Below, one piece after another: positions 1-9,674 of a DNA stretch of 64,000 bases (positions within the stretch are counted from its first letter, which is position 1; every line of letters begins with the position of its first letter). A model generated the notes under the pieces. It ran no database searches. It had not been told where the DNA came from and saw nothing but the letters and a program-made list of their open reading frames with translations. This DNA is from Galbibacter kalidii (lineage in GTDB: Bacteria; Bacteroidota; Bacteroidia; Flavobacteriales; Flavobacteriaceae), in assembly GCF_026241135.1 (NCBI RefSeq), contig NZ_JAPFGA010000003.1, forward strand, positions 62,001-126,000, given 5' to 3'. The translations under genes were made by a program, and so were the position numbers.

Positions 1-30
1 GGACAACCTATTTAAAACACTCTTAAACAA

Positions 31-1158
31 ATGAAAATCCTGTTTCTGATCGATCAAGTGTATTTGCACGGGGGGATTGAAAGAGTCCTCTCCATAAAAG
101 CCAATTACCTTAGCAAACACAAACATGGGGATATCTATATCACAACTACATCACAAAAAGGAAAAGCACCCTGTTATGAATTTCATAAGGATATAACGTT
201 CTATGATTTAAACATAGATTACAACAGGAACAAAAGCTATTTCCATCCTTCAAATTTGCTTAAAATCCCCAAGCATATCCGTAGACTTAAAAAAGCGATT
301 AGAACAATCACACCGGACATTATCGTGGTTTGTAGTCACAGTACCGATACCTATTTTGTTCCCTTTATCCACAAAAGAATCCCAAAAATAAAAGAGTTTC
401 ATTACTCCAAAATTTTAGATGAACGGAAAAAGAAAAAGGAGAAAAACAGTATCAAAGGTTTATTTCTAAAATTTGCTGAATATGTTGAGAAGCAATACGA
501 CCATTTGATTGTCCTTAACCGTGACGAACTGCAATATTACACCAGTGACAACACGGTAGTTATTCCCAACCCTCTTACCTTTTTCCCTGAAGGAAAAGCA
601 TCCTTAACAAACAAAATAGCTATCACGGCAGGACGGATTGCCCCGGTCAAGGGATATGACACTCTGATCGATATATGGAAACTCGTGTATCAAGAACATC
701 CTGATTGGGTTTTACAAATCTACGGCACGGGAGAACAGGTTTATATGGGCTACCTAAAGGATAAAATAGAAGATGAAAAACTGGAGGATGCTGTTAAGTT
801 ATGCGGCACCACAAATCAGATTTCAAATAAAATGCTGGAATCTTCCTTATATTTAATGTCATCACATAATGAATGCTTCCCTTTGGTCTTACTAGAAGCC
901 CAATCGTGTGGACTGCCCATTGTATCGTTTGACTGTCCTCATGGGCCAAGGAACATCATAGAAGAAAACACAGGGTGTTTGGTAACTCCTATGGATATCG
1001 ACAAGTATGCCCATCAGGTAAAAAAACTGATGTCTGACCATTCAAAGCGCGTTTTTTTAGGAATCCATGCCAGAAACAACGCCAAAAATTATACAGAAGA
1101 CAAAGTGATGGTTATGTGGATTCGATTATTTGAAAAAACAATAGCTGAAAAACAGTAG
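31..1158 (+). CDS. Family 4 glycosyltransferase (GT-B fold)
   Basis: This 375-residue protein probably adds a sugar to a lipid-linked oligosaccharide at the cytoplasmic face of the inner membrane. The N-terminal half opens with a GT-B Rossmann strand followed by a GGIERV motif, the usual acceptor-side glycine loop of GT4 enzymes. The donor half begins near residue 200 with GRIAPVKGYD. Around residues 277-292 it has the E-x7-E nucleotide-sugar motif (NECFPLVLLEAQSCG). The next gene, an acetyltransferase, starts 2 bases after the stop, so the two are probably co-transcribed. Family membership is clear. Donor and acceptor sugars cannot be read from the sequence. Confidence 0.9.
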   Translation: MKILFLIDQVYLHGGIERVLSIKANYLSKHKHGDIYITTTSQKGKAPCYEFHKDITFYDLNIDYNRNKSYFHPSNLLKIPKHIRRLKKAIRTITPDIIVVCSHSTDTYFVPFIHKRIPKIKEFHYSKILDERKKKKEKNSIKGLFLKFAEYVEKQYDHLIVLNRDELQYYTSDNTVVIPNPLTFFPEGKASLTNKIAITAGRIAPVKGYDTLIDIWKLVYQEHPDWVLQIYGTGEQVYMGYLKDKIEDEKLEDAVKLCGTTNQISNKMLESSLYLMSSHNECFPLVLLEAQSCGLPIVSFDCPHGPRNIIEENTGCLVTPMDIDKYAHQVKKLMSDHSKRVFLGIHARNNAKNYTEDKVMVMWIRLFEKTIAEKQ

Positions 1159-1160
1159 AA

Positions 1161-1727
1161 ATGAAAACATTAGTCACAACCCTATACAAGTTCTTTCTTA
1201 TTCCTCATGTCATCCTGTATAAATACAGCAAGCAGAAAGCATATATCGATCAGGATATTATCAGGTGGGCAAAAGCAAAAGGACATCCCAAAAACAATAA
1301 AACAAAACTGCTCCTCCACTATTTAACCCACTCCAAAGACTTTAGAAATATTTTTTACTTCCGAAATCGTGGGGCACTATGTCATATTTTGAATCTGTAT
1401 TGTCCTAAAGAAAAATATTTCAAAATAGATGTCAACACAAAAATAAAAGGTGGTTTTTTAACCGGACACCCCTACTCCACTATTATAAACGCTAATGAAA
1501 TCGGAGAAAATTTCTATATCAACCACCTCGTGACCATTGGGGAAATAAATGGGAAAAAACCCAGCATAGGTAATAATGTTTCTGTCTATACCGGAGCTAT
1601 TATCATTGGTGATATCACCATCGGTAACAATTGCAACATCGGTGCCGGAGCTGTGGTTACTAAAAGTGTTCAGGATAATTGTACCGTTGTTGGCAATCCA
1701 GCGAGGGTTATCAAGAAAAAAGAGTGA
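1161..1727 (+). CDS. Serine-acetyltransferase-like hexapeptide O-acetyltransferase
   Basis: The C-terminal half of this 188-residue protein is a left-handed beta-helix of hexapeptide repeats (IGNNVSVYTGAIIIGDITIG, then NIGAGAVVTK) ending in the typical VVGNPARVI cap. Annotation pipelines usually call such proteins serine acetyltransferase. Inside a polysaccharide locus it more likely O-acetylates a sugar using acetyl-CoA. The N-terminal ~60 residues are basic and helical and probably dock to the membrane or to partners. It lies immediately after a GT4 gene. The last codons overlap an inverted repeat that looks like the terminator of the convergent gene. The acceptor is unknown. Confidence 0.85.
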   Translation: MKTLVTTLYKFFLIPHVILYKYSKQKAYIDQDIIRWAKAKGHPKNNKTKLLLHYLTHSKDFRNIFYFRNRGALCHILNLYCPKEKYFKIDVNTKIKGGFLTGHPYSTIINANEIGENFYINHLVTIGEINGKKPSIGNNVSVYTGAIIIGDITIGNNCNIGAGAVVTKSVQDNCTVVGNPARVIKKKE

Positions 1728-1747
1728 CTTACAATAAAGCCACTCTT
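1720..1747 (-). terminator. Rho-independent terminator of the beta-helix lipoprotein gene
   Basis: An 11-base stem with one mismatch (AAGAGTGACTT paired with AAGCCACTCTT) and a 6-base loop is followed on the minus strand by a run of six T. It lies 34 bases past the stop of the minus-strand lipoprotein gene. It also overlaps the last codons and stop of the convergent acetyltransferase gene. The plus-strand side has no T run, so it should act mainly on minus-strand transcripts. Confidence 0.65.
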
Positions 1748-1780
1748 CCCTCACCAATTAATTTATATAAATAGGCACTA

Positions 1781-3565
1781 TTAATCTTCAACGATAATCC
1801 CTTGGGAATTGGATACTTGAACCCCCAAGTCTGATATAATATTATTATCTCTTACAAATACTTGGTTATTTGCATCTGATGTATCTAAATTCACATTGAC
1901 AAAGCTTATTCCATAACCATCAGTATCAATTTCATTATTATAGATGGTCACATCATCTGCGGAAGCAATATGGGCAAACACTCCATGGCTACCACTTAAA
2001 TCACTCGTGATGGTATTATTATAGATCTCCATATCATTGACCTTATTCGGTATAAAAATCCCATTTTGAGCATTTATTATTTCATTATCATAAATCTTTG
2101 TTTCTTTACTGTATAAAGTAATTCCTGTACCAAATCCCCTGATTACATTTCCGGAGATTTCGTTGTTGTATGTCGTTTCCGTATCAGATCTTCCGCCTGT
2201 TATGGCATTACCGGTTCCATTACCTGTAATTTCATTGTTTTGAATTTTCACCCCGGTTGCCAAAAGATAACCTATACCACTCGACACTTTATTGTTTTCA
2301 ATAGTTACATTATCGCCTATGGCCACCAAGAAACCTCCTTTGACACTTCCTTCCTCTGTATTATTTCGAATAATCACATCTGAAACTTTTTCATAAAAAA
2401 TGAATTCTCCATTACTATCCCTTGTTCTATAAGCTTCAATATCCAAAGCAAACCTTGGAGCAACTCCAGTAGAATTTGGAGTGTCTATTCCGGCATTTAG
2501 GAAAGTACTGTTCTCTATGATAATATTATATCCGTCTGTTATGGACACATTGTTTCTTCTATTACTGTCAAAAGTACAATCGGTCACTACTATATCATTT
2601 GAGGGGATGTAATTCGCTTCATAATTATGATTCAAACTATGGATTTTCAAACCATCTCCTGCACCCATTGACATGGCCACGTTGGAAACTGTAACTCCAA
2701 CAGCCCCGTGCAATTCCAATACATGTCCCCATGCATGAGGTCCTCCTGAACTATAATCATGTTTATCTCGCTCTCCGTGAAGGTTCCCCCCGCTTATGGT
2801 AACGTTTGATTCATTTCTTACCGCCAAAAGTGCATATCTTTCAACTCCATTAGGGTAAGCCCTTAAATGGGTGTTCTCTGACATTTTTAAATTAAAGTCT
2901 GACGGAACATTAATCGCTTCCACGGAAGGATAAAAATTCTGATTAGATGTAGTACTGGTTACTTTGGAAATTTCAAAATACGCATCAAAATCGTCCATTT
3001 CAAAAGTAGTAGCTCCCATTTTCTTTGATAAATTAATCAAGTCTTCCAGTTTTTTATTGTTCGAGAGAGCTACTTCAGATGTGGTTTCTCCTTGCACAAT
3101 ATCCCATCTGGAAGGGTCAAAGAAAAACGTTGTACTCTTTAAAGTGGCGTTTCCTTCGATCGTTAATTGATAATTCAGTAACCTTCCATCAATAATTCCT
3201 CCTGAAAAATTAAGGGTTCCGTTGATAATCTCACCACCTTCAAATTCAAAATTGACATCAGCGGGAAGGTTGACAGTCTTTCCTTCTAAATCCATCTGGC
3301 AATCAATAACCACTGTAGAATTTGACGTTACATTATCAAGGGTGAAATCACATGGGGTATCAGTGAGTTCACCAACATTTCCAACTTCTTCATTGGGAGG
3401 AGGTGTGTTTTCTTCTTCGTTGGTTACAGCTTCTACAAACTCTTCTTCTTTTGTACAAGAGGCAAGAAATACCAAGCATAATAACACCATCATATTAAAA
3501 CGTATTGTTTTCATGGTTAAGCTGTTCATTATTCGGGACTTTGTTTTAACATCATTCGTCTTCAT
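1781..3565 (-). CDS. Right-handed parallel beta-helix lipoprotein
   Basis: This surface-type lipoprotein resembles pectate-lyase-fold proteins. A hydrophobic stretch ends in the lipobox LASC. The segment from Met18 (start at 3514) gives a typical 20-residue lipoprotein signal, so the true start may be 3514 rather than 3565. After an acidic, proline-rich linker, residues from about 90 to the end are a long series of short beta-coils rich in NN, NEI and IxNN steps, the asparagine ladder of right-handed beta-helices. It may bind, cleave or epimerise the polysaccharide made by its neighbours, but no catalytic residues could be assigned. It is transcribed against the flanking genes. Confidence 0.8.
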   Translation of the reverse strand: MKTNDVKTKSRIMNSLTMKTIRFNMMVLLCLVFLASCTKEEEFVEAVTNEEENTPPPNEEVGNVGELTDTPCDFTLDNVTSNSTVVIDCQMDLEGKTVNLPADVNFEFEGGEIINGTLNFSGGIIDGRLLNYQLTIEGNATLKSTTFFFDPSRWDIVQGETTSEVALSNNKKLEDLINLSKKMGATTFEMDDFDAYFEISKVTSTTSNQNFYPSVEAINVPSDFNLKMSENTHLRAYPNGVERYALLAVRNESNVTISGGNLHGERDKHDYSSGGPHAWGHVLELHGAVGVTVSNVAMSMGAGDGLKIHSLNHNYEANYIPSNDIVVTDCTFDSNRRNNVSITDGYNIIIENSTFLNAGIDTPNSTGVAPRFALDIEAYRTRDSNGEFIFYEKVSDVIIRNNTEEGSVKGGFLVAIGDNVTIENNKVSSGIGYLLATGVKIQNNEITGNGTGNAITGGRSDTETTYNNEISGNVIRGFGTGITLYSKETKIYDNEIINAQNGIFIPNKVNDMEIYNNTITSDLSGSHGVFAHIASADDVTIYNNEIDTDGYGISFVNVNLDTSDANNQVFVRDNNIISDLGVQVSNSQGIIVED

Positions 3566-3692
3566 TTATTTCTAATTTTAGATTAAGTATACAATTTTCT
3601 CGATGAAATACACACTTATATACGGCAAAATAACCTTCTTTGGATCATTGGAATATAAAATTCAACGAAGTTTTTTTGAAATAGTCGAATAG

Positions 3693-3725
3693 TTTGATTT
3701 TTAACAGTTTAAGACACTATATTTG
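3693..3725 (+). promoter_or_regulatory. Bacteroidota-type promoter upstream of the polymerase gene
   Basis: TTTG at 3693-3696 and TATATTTG at 3718-3725 are separated by 21 bases. This is a full match to the Bacteroidota -33/-7 consensus. Transcription would start near 3732, leaving a leader of about 140 bases before the polymerase ATG at 3873. The rest of the 3566-3872 gap is AT-rich and shows no gene. Confidence 0.6.
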
Positions 3726-3872
3726 TTTCTTATTAAAGGTGAAGGATTTTACCCCTCAATTAGAATATTCTTTTGCTTCAATAATTAAATTACAGAATTT
3801 AATCTATCATTTTGAAAGAAAATCTTCTATTGTTGTAAGATTCAGATTAGTGTTAAATCAATACGATTTTTT

Positions 3873-4976
3873 ATGCTTAGTTTTTTAGATCCTTCTTTAT
3901 TTCATGACATTTATTTAAACTTATGTTTGGGTATTGTTATTTTTATGGTGTTACACGCACTTTTTTTGGATATAAATGATCCTAAAAATTTACAATTCAT
4001 CAAAATTTGCGGATACTTTTTACTGGTATTTTCTGTTTTATTTATTGGTTTACGTCCGGTTAGTGGTGCCTACTTTGGGGATATGATTACTTATGCCCGT
4101 TATTTTGACTATTATGAACAGGGAGGAAGTGTAATTACCGAGAAAGATTGGCTTTTTCATTACTTTATGAAATTCTCGTCCTACTTTGTTTCCCAAAGTG
4201 CTTTCTTTACTATTTGTGCTGCCCTCTACATATACCCTATGTATCGGTTGTCAAGATCGATATCCAACATTTATTGGTTTTTTGCTTTTCTCCTGCTATT
4301 GGTTTCTTTTTCATTTTGGACATATGCTACCAACGGTATCAGAAATGGTATTGCCACTTCTTTATTCTTACTAGCATTATCTTTTAGGAATAAGAAAGTA
4401 CTTATGTATGCCATTTTTTTGGTTTCATATTATGTCCATCAAACCCTACTGTTACCCATTTTAGCTTTTACACTGACTTTCTTAACCAACAATCCGAAGG
4501 CTTATTTAATAGGATGGTTTGCAGCTATCCCCCTTTCCATTGCCTTGGGTGGTTTTTGGGAAAATCTTTTCGCAAGCATGGGATTTGCTGACGATAGGCT
4601 CAGTGGTTATCTGTTGGGTGATGCAAATCCTGAATCGTTCAAAAGCATTGGATTTAGATGGGATTTTCTGATCTACAGTGCGTTTGCAGTTTATGCAGGC
4701 TGGTATTTTATATTCAAAAAGAAATTCAGGGACCCATTCTATTTACAATTGTTCAACACATATTTGATAGCCAATTCGTTTTGGATTTTGGTCATCAGGG
4801 CTAATTTTTCAAACCGTTTTGCGTATTTGTCGTGGTTTATGATGGCCATTGTAATCATCTATCCCTTTCTTAAACAAACTTTTTTTAAACATCAATATTT
4901 AATCATTTGTAAAGTGATACTGGCCTATTTCTTTTTCACTTTCTTAATGGCCTATTTATATGTTGGTATTAAGTGA
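3873..4976 (+). CDS. EpsG/Wzy-like polysaccharide polymerase
   Basis: This 367-residue integral membrane protein has about ten hydrophobic segments. Its layout matches the EpsG/O-antigen polymerase family: an early GLRPVSGAYFGDMITYARYF periplasmic loop with acidic residues, then a central block of closely spaced membrane helices with RNGIATSLFLLAL. EpsG-like proteins polymerise undecaprenyl-linked repeat units at the outer face of the inner membrane. It sits between a lipoprotein and a GT2 gene and starts a run of co-directional sugar-transfer genes. Such polymerases diverge strongly, so the call rests on topology, the RNG motif and context. Confidence 0.8.
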   Translation: MLSFLDPSLFHDIYLNLCLGIVIFMVLHALFLDINDPKNLQFIKICGYFLLVFSVLFIGLRPVSGAYFGDMITYARYFDYYEQGGSVITEKDWLFHYFMKFSSYFVSQSAFFTICAALYIYPMYRLSRSISNIYWFFAFLLLLVSFSFWTYATNGIRNGIATSLFLLALSFRNKKVLMYAIFLVSYYVHQTLLLPILAFTLTFLTNNPKAYLIGWFAAIPLSIALGGFWENLFASMGFADDRLSGYLLGDANPESFKSIGFRWDFLIYSAFAVYAGWYFIFKKKFRDPFYLQLFNTYLIANSFWILVIRANFSNRFAYLSWFMMAIVIIYPFLKQTFFKHQYLIICKVILAYFFFTFLMAYLYVGIK

Positions 4977-4995
4977 TAAAATAAAGTCTTGAAAC

Positions 4996-5886
4996 ATGAA
5001 ATCATTAACCATTTTCACCCCCACTTATAACCGAGAATACTGCTTAGGGCAGTGTTATGAAAGATTGGTCAACCAAACGAATAAGGATTTTGTATGGTTG
5101 ATCATAGACGACGGGTCCACAGATAATACCAAAACATTGATAGATAGCTGGATTGCTGAAGGAAAAATTGATATTATATATCACTATCAAGAAAATCAAG
5201 GAATGCACGGCGGACACAATACGGCCTATTCCCTCATAAAAACAACATTGAATGTTTGTATAGATTCTGACGATTTTATGCCTGAAGATGCTGTTGAAAA
5301 AATACTGGGTTTTTGGGATTCTCTTGGCAATAAAGATAAAATAGCCGGCATTATAGGTTTGGATGCCTATAAAAATCGAGAAGTTATAGGAGATCAATTT
5401 CCAAACTACATAAAAACATCTACGTTGGAGGATCTACACCACAAACACAATGTTAAAGGTGATAAAAAACTAGTTTATCGTACTGATGTCGTCAAAAAAT
5501 ACCCAAAATATCCTATTTTCCCAGATGAACGTTTTGTGCCTTTGGGAACTCTGTATTTATTGATCGACAAAGACTACGAACTCGCTTGTTTAAATGAGAT
5601 TTTTTGTATTGTTGAATATATGGAGGATGGCTCGTCCAGGAACATTTTAAAACAATATTACCGCCACCCCAAAGGGTTTCAGTATGCAAGAATCCTCAAC
5701 ATCCAGAATTCAAACTATCTAAAAGTACGCTTTAAGAATGCGGTTCATTTGGTGTCGCACAGTTTGCAGTTAAAAGACTTTACCTTTTTTAAAAAGACTC
5801 CTGATAAAACACTGACTTTTATAGCCCTACCCATTGGTTTTCTCCTCTATCTCTATGTAATGTATTTAAATAAAGTAAAGCAATGA
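4996..5886 (+). CDS. Family 2 glycosyltransferase (GT-A fold)
   Basis: The N-terminus TIFTPTYNREYCL and the following IIDDGSTDNT are the standard nucleotide-binding start of GT2 enzymes. The metal-binding DxD region appears as CIDSDDFMPEDA near residues 90-100. At 296 residues it is a typical single-domain GT2, with a hydrophobic C-terminal segment that could anchor it to the membrane. The stop overlaps the ATG of the following GT4 gene by 4 bases (ATGA), which suggests translational coupling. Substrates are not predictable. Confidence 0.9.
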   Translation: MKSLTIFTPTYNREYCLGQCYERLVNQTNKDFVWLIIDDGSTDNTKTLIDSWIAEGKIDIIYHYQENQGMHGGHNTAYSLIKTTLNVCIDSDDFMPEDAVEKILGFWDSLGNKDKIAGIIGLDAYKNREVIGDQFPNYIKTSTLEDLHHKHNVKGDKKLVYRTDVVKKYPKYPIFPDERFVPLGTLYLLIDKDYELACLNEIFCIVEYMEDGSSRNILKQYYRHPKGFQYARILNIQNSNYLKVRFKNAVHLVSHSLQLKDFTFFKKTPDKTLTFIALPIGFLLYLYVMYLNKVKQ

Positions 5887-6974
5887 AAATCCTGCAAATA
5901 ACTAACTCTTTACTCTCGGGGGGAGCCGAAAAACTAGTTGTAGAGACCTCTCTACTGTTTAAGAAAAAGAGCACTTCGGTCGATATTTTATTGTTGAATG
6001 GAATAGACAGCCCGTTAAAAAATAAAATCGAAGAAAATCAAGAAATAGAGATCATCGCTTTAGAACAGGGAAATATTTACAACCCAAAATACATTCTTAG
6101 ATTAAAAAAACATATAAAGAATTACGACCTTATCCATGTTCATCTGTTTCCGTCTATATACTGGGTTGCCATAGCTTCTATCCTGAACAGGAATAAGATT
6201 CCCTTGATTATGACCGAACATAATTCCAGTAACAGAAGGCGGAGATGGTTTCTTTTCAAAATATTGGATCGTATCCTTTACAAAAAATATCATTCCATAA
6301 TCACAATTTCTGATGCGGTAGATAAAAACCTTCGCCATCATTTAGGGAAAGGATTTAAAAACCTGAAACAGATCCACAACGGAATTCCCTTACAGGCCTA
6401 CAACAATGCTCAAGCCTACAAAAAAAGTGAATTGGGAGTTGAAGAAAGTGACCACTTGATCATTCAAGTGGCTAGTTTTACAAAACAAAAAGACCAAAAC
6501 ACATTGATCAAATCCATGTCCCATGTTCCAGAAAGCGTCAAGCTTATACTTGTTGGAGATGGGCCTTTGAAAGTCCATTCCATTAAATTGACACAAGAAC
6601 TACAACTGGAAGATCGAGTCATTTTCTTAGGAATCAGGTCAGACGTCCCAAAATTATTGAAATCCGTCGACCTTGTGGTTCTTTCATCCCATTTCGAAGG
6701 ACTTTCTTTATCATCCATAGAAGGTATGGCTTCGGGAAAGCCTTTTATTGCCTCAAATGTCCCTGGACTTACCGAAGTGGTCAAAGATGCCGGGGTTTTG
6801 TTTGAAAATGGAAATTTTAATCAATTGGCATATATCATCAAGCAGTTATTAAGCGATTCACCATATTACCAACTCGTGGCAAAGGCATGCCTCGAGCGAT
6901 CAAAACAATTCAGTATCGATATCATGGTCGATAAATATCTCTCTGTATATCGATCTGCTTTAGAAAAGGAATAA
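5883..6974 (+). CDS. Family 4 glycosyltransferase
   Basis: This 363-residue GT-B enzyme has a clear glycine-rich acceptor loop (NSLLSGGAEKLV) at its N-terminus. An IHVHLF motif follows near residue 83, and ASFTKQKDQNTLI marks the donor-domain entry. The E-x7-E motif lies in HFEGLSLSSIEGMASGKP around residues 277-288. Its start overlaps the preceding GT2 stop, so the two are likely made together and act in consecutive steps of repeat-unit assembly. About 190 bases without a gene or an assignable signal follow before the next glycosyltransferase. Confidence 0.9.
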   Translation: MKILQITNSLLSGGAEKLVVETSLLFKKKSTSVDILLLNGIDSPLKNKIEENQEIEIIALEQGNIYNPKYILRLKKHIKNYDLIHVHLFPSIYWVAIASILNRNKIPLIMTEHNSSNRRRRWFLFKILDRILYKKYHSIITISDAVDKNLRHHLGKGFKNLKQIHNGIPLQAYNNAQAYKKSELGVEESDHLIIQVASFTKQKDQNTLIKSMSHVPESVKLILVGDGPLKVHSIKLTQELQLEDRVIFLGIRSDVPKLLKSVDLVVLSSHFEGLSLSSIEGMASGKPFIASNVPGLTEVVKDAGVLFENGNFNQLAYIIKQLLSDSPYYQLVAKACLERSKQFSIDIMVDKYLSVYRSALEKE

Positions 6975-7164
6975 CCTTATATCTCAAGGTAATAATAAGC
7001 ATAGAAATACTTGCCTAATCCAGAAAAGCATTGAGTTTAACGAAAAATAACTCAATACAACCAATTAGTCTTATAAACCCCTATAACATCCTTATATTTA
7101 ATAACTTAAATCAGCTATTCATTTTAGCATTAATAGAAATCACAAACAACCACGCATCCATAAA

Positions 7165-8331
7165 ATGAAAAAGATTATCCGAATCACTACTGTTCCCCAA
7201 TCACTTTCCGGTTTACTAAAAGGGCAACTAAAATATATGAGTGCCTTTTACAATATGATCGCTATTTCAAGTAATGGCAGCGATGAAAAATTAATGGTGG
7301 ATTATGCCAATAAAGAGAATGCCGGTTTTAGAATTGTAGAAATGACCCGGCGTATTACTCTTTTTAAAGATCTTACGGCTTTTTGGAAACTCTATTCAAT
7401 TTTTAAATCAGAAAAACCCTTTATAGTTCATACCCATACTCCAAAGGCTGGCACCCTCGGAATGATTGCAGCATGGCTCGCCGGAGTACCTAATCGCCTT
7501 CATACAATTGCCGGGCTTCCACTTGTAGAAGCAAAAGGGATGAAAAGAACACTACTTAACAATGTAGAAAAAGTCACCTATGCCTGTGCTACTAAAATAT
7601 ATCCAAACTCACATGGACTATCAGACATTATTCTTCAAAACAAGTTTACTAATAAAAGTAAGATTAAAATCATAGGGAATGGAAGTTCCAATGGTATCGA
7701 CATACATCACTATAATATAAATCAAGTTTCACAAGATTATATCCTCGAACTTAAGAAGAAACTAAAAATAGACAAAAATGACTATGTTTTCATTTATGTG
7801 GGTAGGTTGGTAAAAGACAAAGGGATTAACGAACTCGTTTCGGCATTCAATACCCTTAGTCAAGAACTAAAGTGCGTTAAATTACTTATGGTAGGTTATT
7901 ATGAAACGACTTTAGACCCCTTACTTCCTAAAACCATTGAGACTATAGAAAAACATCCTAATATAATAGCAACGGGAAAACAAAAAGATGTACGCCCGTA
8001 TTTTGCCATGGCAAACGCCCTTGTTTTTCCAAGTTACAGAGAAGGATTCCCTAATGTAGTTATGCAAGCCGGGGCTATGAAACTTCCCAGTATTGTATCC
8101 AACATAAATGGATGTAATGAAATTATAAAAGAAGGATTAAACGGGTATATCATTCCCGTAAAAAATAGAGATGCTATCTATATAGCTATGAAAAAAATGA
8201 TGCAATTGTCAACTAATGATCAACAAAATATGGGGGGAAATGCACGTAAGGTAATAGAATCCAATTATGAACAATTATATGTCTGGCAAGAATTATTGAA
8301 AGAATACAAAGCTCTGGAAAATACCAATTAA
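7165..8331 (+). CDS. PglA-like family 4 glycosyltransferase
   Basis: This 388-residue GT4 carries VHTHTPKAGTLGMIAAWLAG around residues 92-111, followed by HTIAGLP. This signature is seen in enzymes of the PglA/EpsD group, which extend an undecaprenyl-diphospho-sugar. The donor domain has YVGRLVKDKGINELV and the C-terminal SYREGFPNVVMQAGAMKLP. PglC- and PglD-like genes 5-6 kb downstream fit a bacillosamine-type initiating sugar, but this is inference. It is the last plus-strand gene before a convergent CapK-like gene, with only 35 bases between the two stops. Confidence 0.85.
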   Translation: MKKIIRITTVPQSLSGLLKGQLKYMSAFYNMIAISSNGSDEKLMVDYANKENAGFRIVEMTRRITLFKDLTAFWKLYSIFKSEKPFIVHTHTPKAGTLGMIAAWLAGVPNRLHTIAGLPLVEAKGMKRTLLNNVEKVTYACATKIYPNSHGLSDIILQNKFTNKSKIKIIGNGSSNGIDIHHYNINQVSQDYILELKKKLKIDKNDYVFIYVGRLVKDKGINELVSAFNTLSQELKCVKLLMVGYYETTLDPLLPKTIETIEKHPNIIATGKQKDVRPYFAMANALVFPSYREGFPNVVMQAGAMKLPSIVSNINGCNEIIKEGLNGYIIPVKNRDAIYIAMKKMMQLSTNDQQNMGGNARKVIESNYEQLYVWQELLKEYKALENTN

Positions 8332-8366
8332 TGCATTATAAATATCAAATGATTAAAACATGTTGA

Positions 8367-9674
8367 TTACTGATGTGGAAACATTTTGTTCACGACCAAT
8401 TTTCTTTTGCCCGATTGTAACAATGGAATATCGTTGGCATATTCAACTTTTATTACAGCATCTGCACCCAAATGGGCTTTAAATTCTTCAATTATTTGCT
8501 GCTCAAGATCAAAACCTTTATAGACATTTAATATGAAGAGGTAAGTGTTTTTGTTCTCTTGAATGAATTGAAACTGTTTGATTTTAGGATATTTCAAAAG
8601 GTGATATGTGACATAGGAAGTTATCAATTCTCCACTGGTATTATATATCATATCCATTTTTCTCCCTTCAACATGCTCCAAATACGGCGCTTCATTAAAA
8701 GGATCGTTATCTTTCATTACTCCTATGTCTCCAGTGTCATAGCGAATTAAAGGCATGCTGTAGTTAAAAAGATCTGTTACAACAATTCTTCCGGGATTAC
8801 CTGACTTTACCGGAACATCGGTTTCAATTTCCAAAATTTCAACAAAATAGCTCGCCCAATTGATATGAAAGGTATTACTTCCGGGAAATTGCTGGGCTAT
8901 GATCCCATTTTCAACATTGGAGTATCTGGAGAGTCCTTCAACACCAAAATAATGATGTAATTGTTCTTTTACATTGGGACTCAAGTGTTCAGACATCGCG
9001 ATTATGGAACGCACATTGGCATCAACCTTAGGAGCGTTGGTATTGACCATATAGTTACAAATATTAGCCAAAGCTGAAGCATAGCCAAGGATGCTTTTGG
9101 GTTCGGGATCAGCTTTCATTTTCTCTATTAAATTCCATATATCCTTGTCGGTGAGCTCTGAAACAGGATGCATCACAATATTCTTCATAAAAGTTCCCAA
9201 AACACTTTTTTTATTGTATTGGTCCCAATGTCTTAAATAATACAATTTTTGCCCAATGGTATACCCTCCTTTTTGAGCAAAATATAAGGTGTCTGCAGTG
9301 TTCCTTATCTTTTTTTCTTTATTGTGAAAGACCCTGAAAGGTGTTCCGGTGGAACCGCTTGTATAGGCAGGGTATATTTTTTTTCCTTGATATGAATCTG
9401 ATTTAAAATCTTCAAAATTATTTCTGACAACATTCTTATCAATAACAGGAAAATCTTTAAAATTGTCTACTGTTTTATTTTTATAATATGGCACAGTTGC
9501 TTTTGCATGTTTTAGCACTTTTTGCAAATATGCTTCCCGCTTTGAATTTGATTTTTCATCGGTATAATTCTCCAAAACATAAACAATATCTTTATACTGC
9601 TTTTTGATTTTGGAGCTTTTTAAAAAATCTATAATCCAAAAAGATACTTCCCGTAATTTATTGTTTAACCCCAT
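8367..9674 (-). CDS. CapK/PaaK-like adenylate-forming enzyme
   Basis: This 435-residue protein belongs to the phenylacetate-CoA ligase-like branch of the AMP-binding superfamily. The phosphate loop is visible as YTSGSTGTPFRVF near residues 105-116. A later RYDTGDIGVM supplies the adenosine-contacting Asp. CapK-type members are common in capsule loci, where they are thought to activate a carboxylate for transfer to a sugar, although few have been tested. It is the only gene in its transcription unit and runs against the glycosyltransferases. Substrate unknown. Confidence 0.85.
   Translation of the reverse strand: MGLNNKLREVSFWIIDFLKSSKIKKQYKDIVYVLENYTDEKSNSKREAYLQKVLKHAKATVPYYKNKTVDNFKDFPVIDKNVVRNNFEDFKSDSYQGKKIYPAYTSGSTGTPFRVFHNKEKKIRNTADTLYFAQKGGYTIGQKLYYLRHWDQYNKKSVLGTFMKNIVMHPVSELTDKDIWNLIEKMKADPEPKSILGYASALANICNYMVNTNAPKVDANVRSIIAMSEHLSPNVKEQLHHYFGVEGLSRYSNVENGIIAQQFPGSNTFHINWASYFVEILEIETDVPVKSGNPGRIVVTDLFNYSMPLIRYDTGDIGVMKDNDPFNEAPYLEHVEGRKMDMIYNTSGELITSYVTYHLLKYPKIKQFQFIQENKNTYLFILNVYKGFDLEQQIIEEFKAHLGADAVIKVEYANDIPLLQSGKRKLVVNKMFPHQ

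Noticed and set aside
1-15. Possible last codons (GQPI, stop) of a gene entering from the left edge
   Set aside because: Four codons are too few to support a gene call.
3694-3888. Small 64-residue plus-strand frame before the polymerase gene
   Set aside because: It begins inside the promoter, has no protein-like pattern and overlaps the polymerase start in another frame.
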